Source of the DNA: DASWRT01 sp036403035 | Lineage (GTDB): Bacteria; Pseudomonadota; Alphaproteobacteria; ATCC43930; CGMCC-115725 | Assembly (NCBI GenBank): GCA_036403035.1 | Contig: DASWRT010000438.1 | Coordinates: 1-6,468, forward strand | Reading direction: 5' to 3' | Length of the DNA stretch: 6,468 nt | Part shown: piece after piece, positions 6,044 through 6,468 of the stretch | How positions within the stretch are numbered: the stretch's first letter is position 1 | Layout: every line of letters begins with the position of its first letter | The notes under the pieces: model-generated | Seen by the model: the letters and a program-made list of their open reading frames with translations, nothing else | Database searches by the model: none | What the model was told of the DNA's origin: nothing | Program-made: the position numbers and the translations under genes

Positions 6044-6468
6044 AGGGAGATCTATGACTTCCGGCCGGGCCGGATCCCGCTGCTGGTCAGCATGCCGCAT
6101 GTCGGGACCGAGCTGCCGGCGGACATTGCCGCCCGGCTGACCGGCGAGGCGCGGGCGCTGCCCGACACCGACTGGCATCTGCCGCTTCTCTACGACTTCC
6201 TCGACGGGATCGGGGCGTCGGTGATCGTCGCCAGGGTGTCGCGCTATGTCATCGACCTGAACCGCCCGCCCGACGATACGCCGCTCTACGCCTCGGCGAC
6301 GACCGGGCTTTGTCCCTCCGTGCTGTTCGACGGACGAAAGCTGTACCGGCCCGGCGCCGAGCCGGACGATGCCGAGCGGCGGGCGCGGCTCGAAACCCAC
6401 TGGCGTCCCTATCACCAGCGGCTGGAGGCGGAACTGACGGCGATGCGCCAGCGGTACGGCGTCGCCGT
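6041..6468 (+). CDS. hutG: N-formylglutamate deformylase, N-terminal part, runs off window
   Basis: Last step of the HutF/HutG branch of histidine catabolism: metal-dependent hydrolysis of N-formyl-L-glutamate to glutamate and formate in the cytosol (FGase family). 142 complete codons are visible, roughly half of the usual 260-270 residues. Signatures: LLVSMPHVGTELPADIAARL (14-33), ALPDTDWHLPLLYDF (39-53) with His20 and the DTDWH acidic/His cluster as likely metal or active-site residues, VSRYVIDLNRPPDDTPLY (66-83), TTGLCPSVLFDG (87-98), and HWRPYHQRL near the window end. The start is TTG at 6041, supported by GGGGTGA just upstream. It lies 12 nt after the toxin stop, in the same frame, so it may be co-transcribed with the toxin-antitoxin genes. 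Third positions are strongly G/C (18 of the first 20 codons), as in hutH and hutU. Because the start codon is TTG, a caller limited to ATG/GTG would miss or shorten it. Confidence 0.93.
   Translation, partial: MREIYDFRPGRIPLLVSMPHVGTELPADIAARLTGEARALPDTDWHLPLLYDFLDGIGASVIVARVSRYVIDLNRPPDDTPLYASATTGLCPSVLFDGRKLYRPGAEPDDAERRARLETHWRPYHQRLEAELTAMRQRYGVA

Overview
The window is a GC-rich bacterial segment carrying most of a histidine utilisation (hut) cluster, with every gene on the + strand. The extreme G/C preference at third codon positions, the HutG-type N-formylglutamate step and the style of the proteins suggest an alphaproteobacterium (Rhizobiales- or Rhodospirillales-like). This placement is inference; no rRNA or other marker is present.

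Layout from left to right: (1) positions 1-855, the C-terminal 284 residues of histidine ammonia-lyase (hutH), whose start lies upstream of the window; (2) about 937-2085, a HisC-like PLP-dependent aminotransferase; (3) 2169-2984, an arylamine N-acetyltransferase (NAT) with an intact Cys-His-Asp triad; (4) 3098-4777, full-length urocanate hydratase (hutU); (5) 4848-5406, a promoter overlapped by two identical-in-reverse 9-bp palindromic boxes, then a small acidic/helical protein with a VapB-like ribbon-helix-helix-type segment; (6) 5384-6028, an overlapping gene for a PIN-domain VapC-like ribonuclease; (7) 6041 to the window end, the N-terminal 142 residues of N-formylglutamate deformylase (hutG), read from a TTG start.

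HutH converts histidine to urocanate and HutU hydrates urocanate to imidazolonepropionate. HutG releases formate and glutamate at the end of the branch that passes through formiminoglutamate deiminase. HutI and HutF, which would link HutU to HutG, are not in the window. Three cargo elements interrupt the core pathway: the aminotransferase, the NAT and a putative type II toxin-antitoxin (TA) pair. NAT and the TA pair use noticeably more A/T-ending codons than the hut genes in hand-counted samples, which fits later acquisition.

The most interesting part is 4848-6045. A self-contained TA-like module with a likely autoregulatory operator sits between two catabolic genes, and hutG begins only 12 nt after the toxin stop. 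hutG expression could therefore depend on the TA promoter. Both TA proteins are larger than typical VapB/VapC, and the antitoxin has its RHH-like segment near the C-terminus rather than the N-terminus. No RNA genes, insertion sequences or CRISPR arrays were seen, and there is no gene-free stretch over 300 bases.
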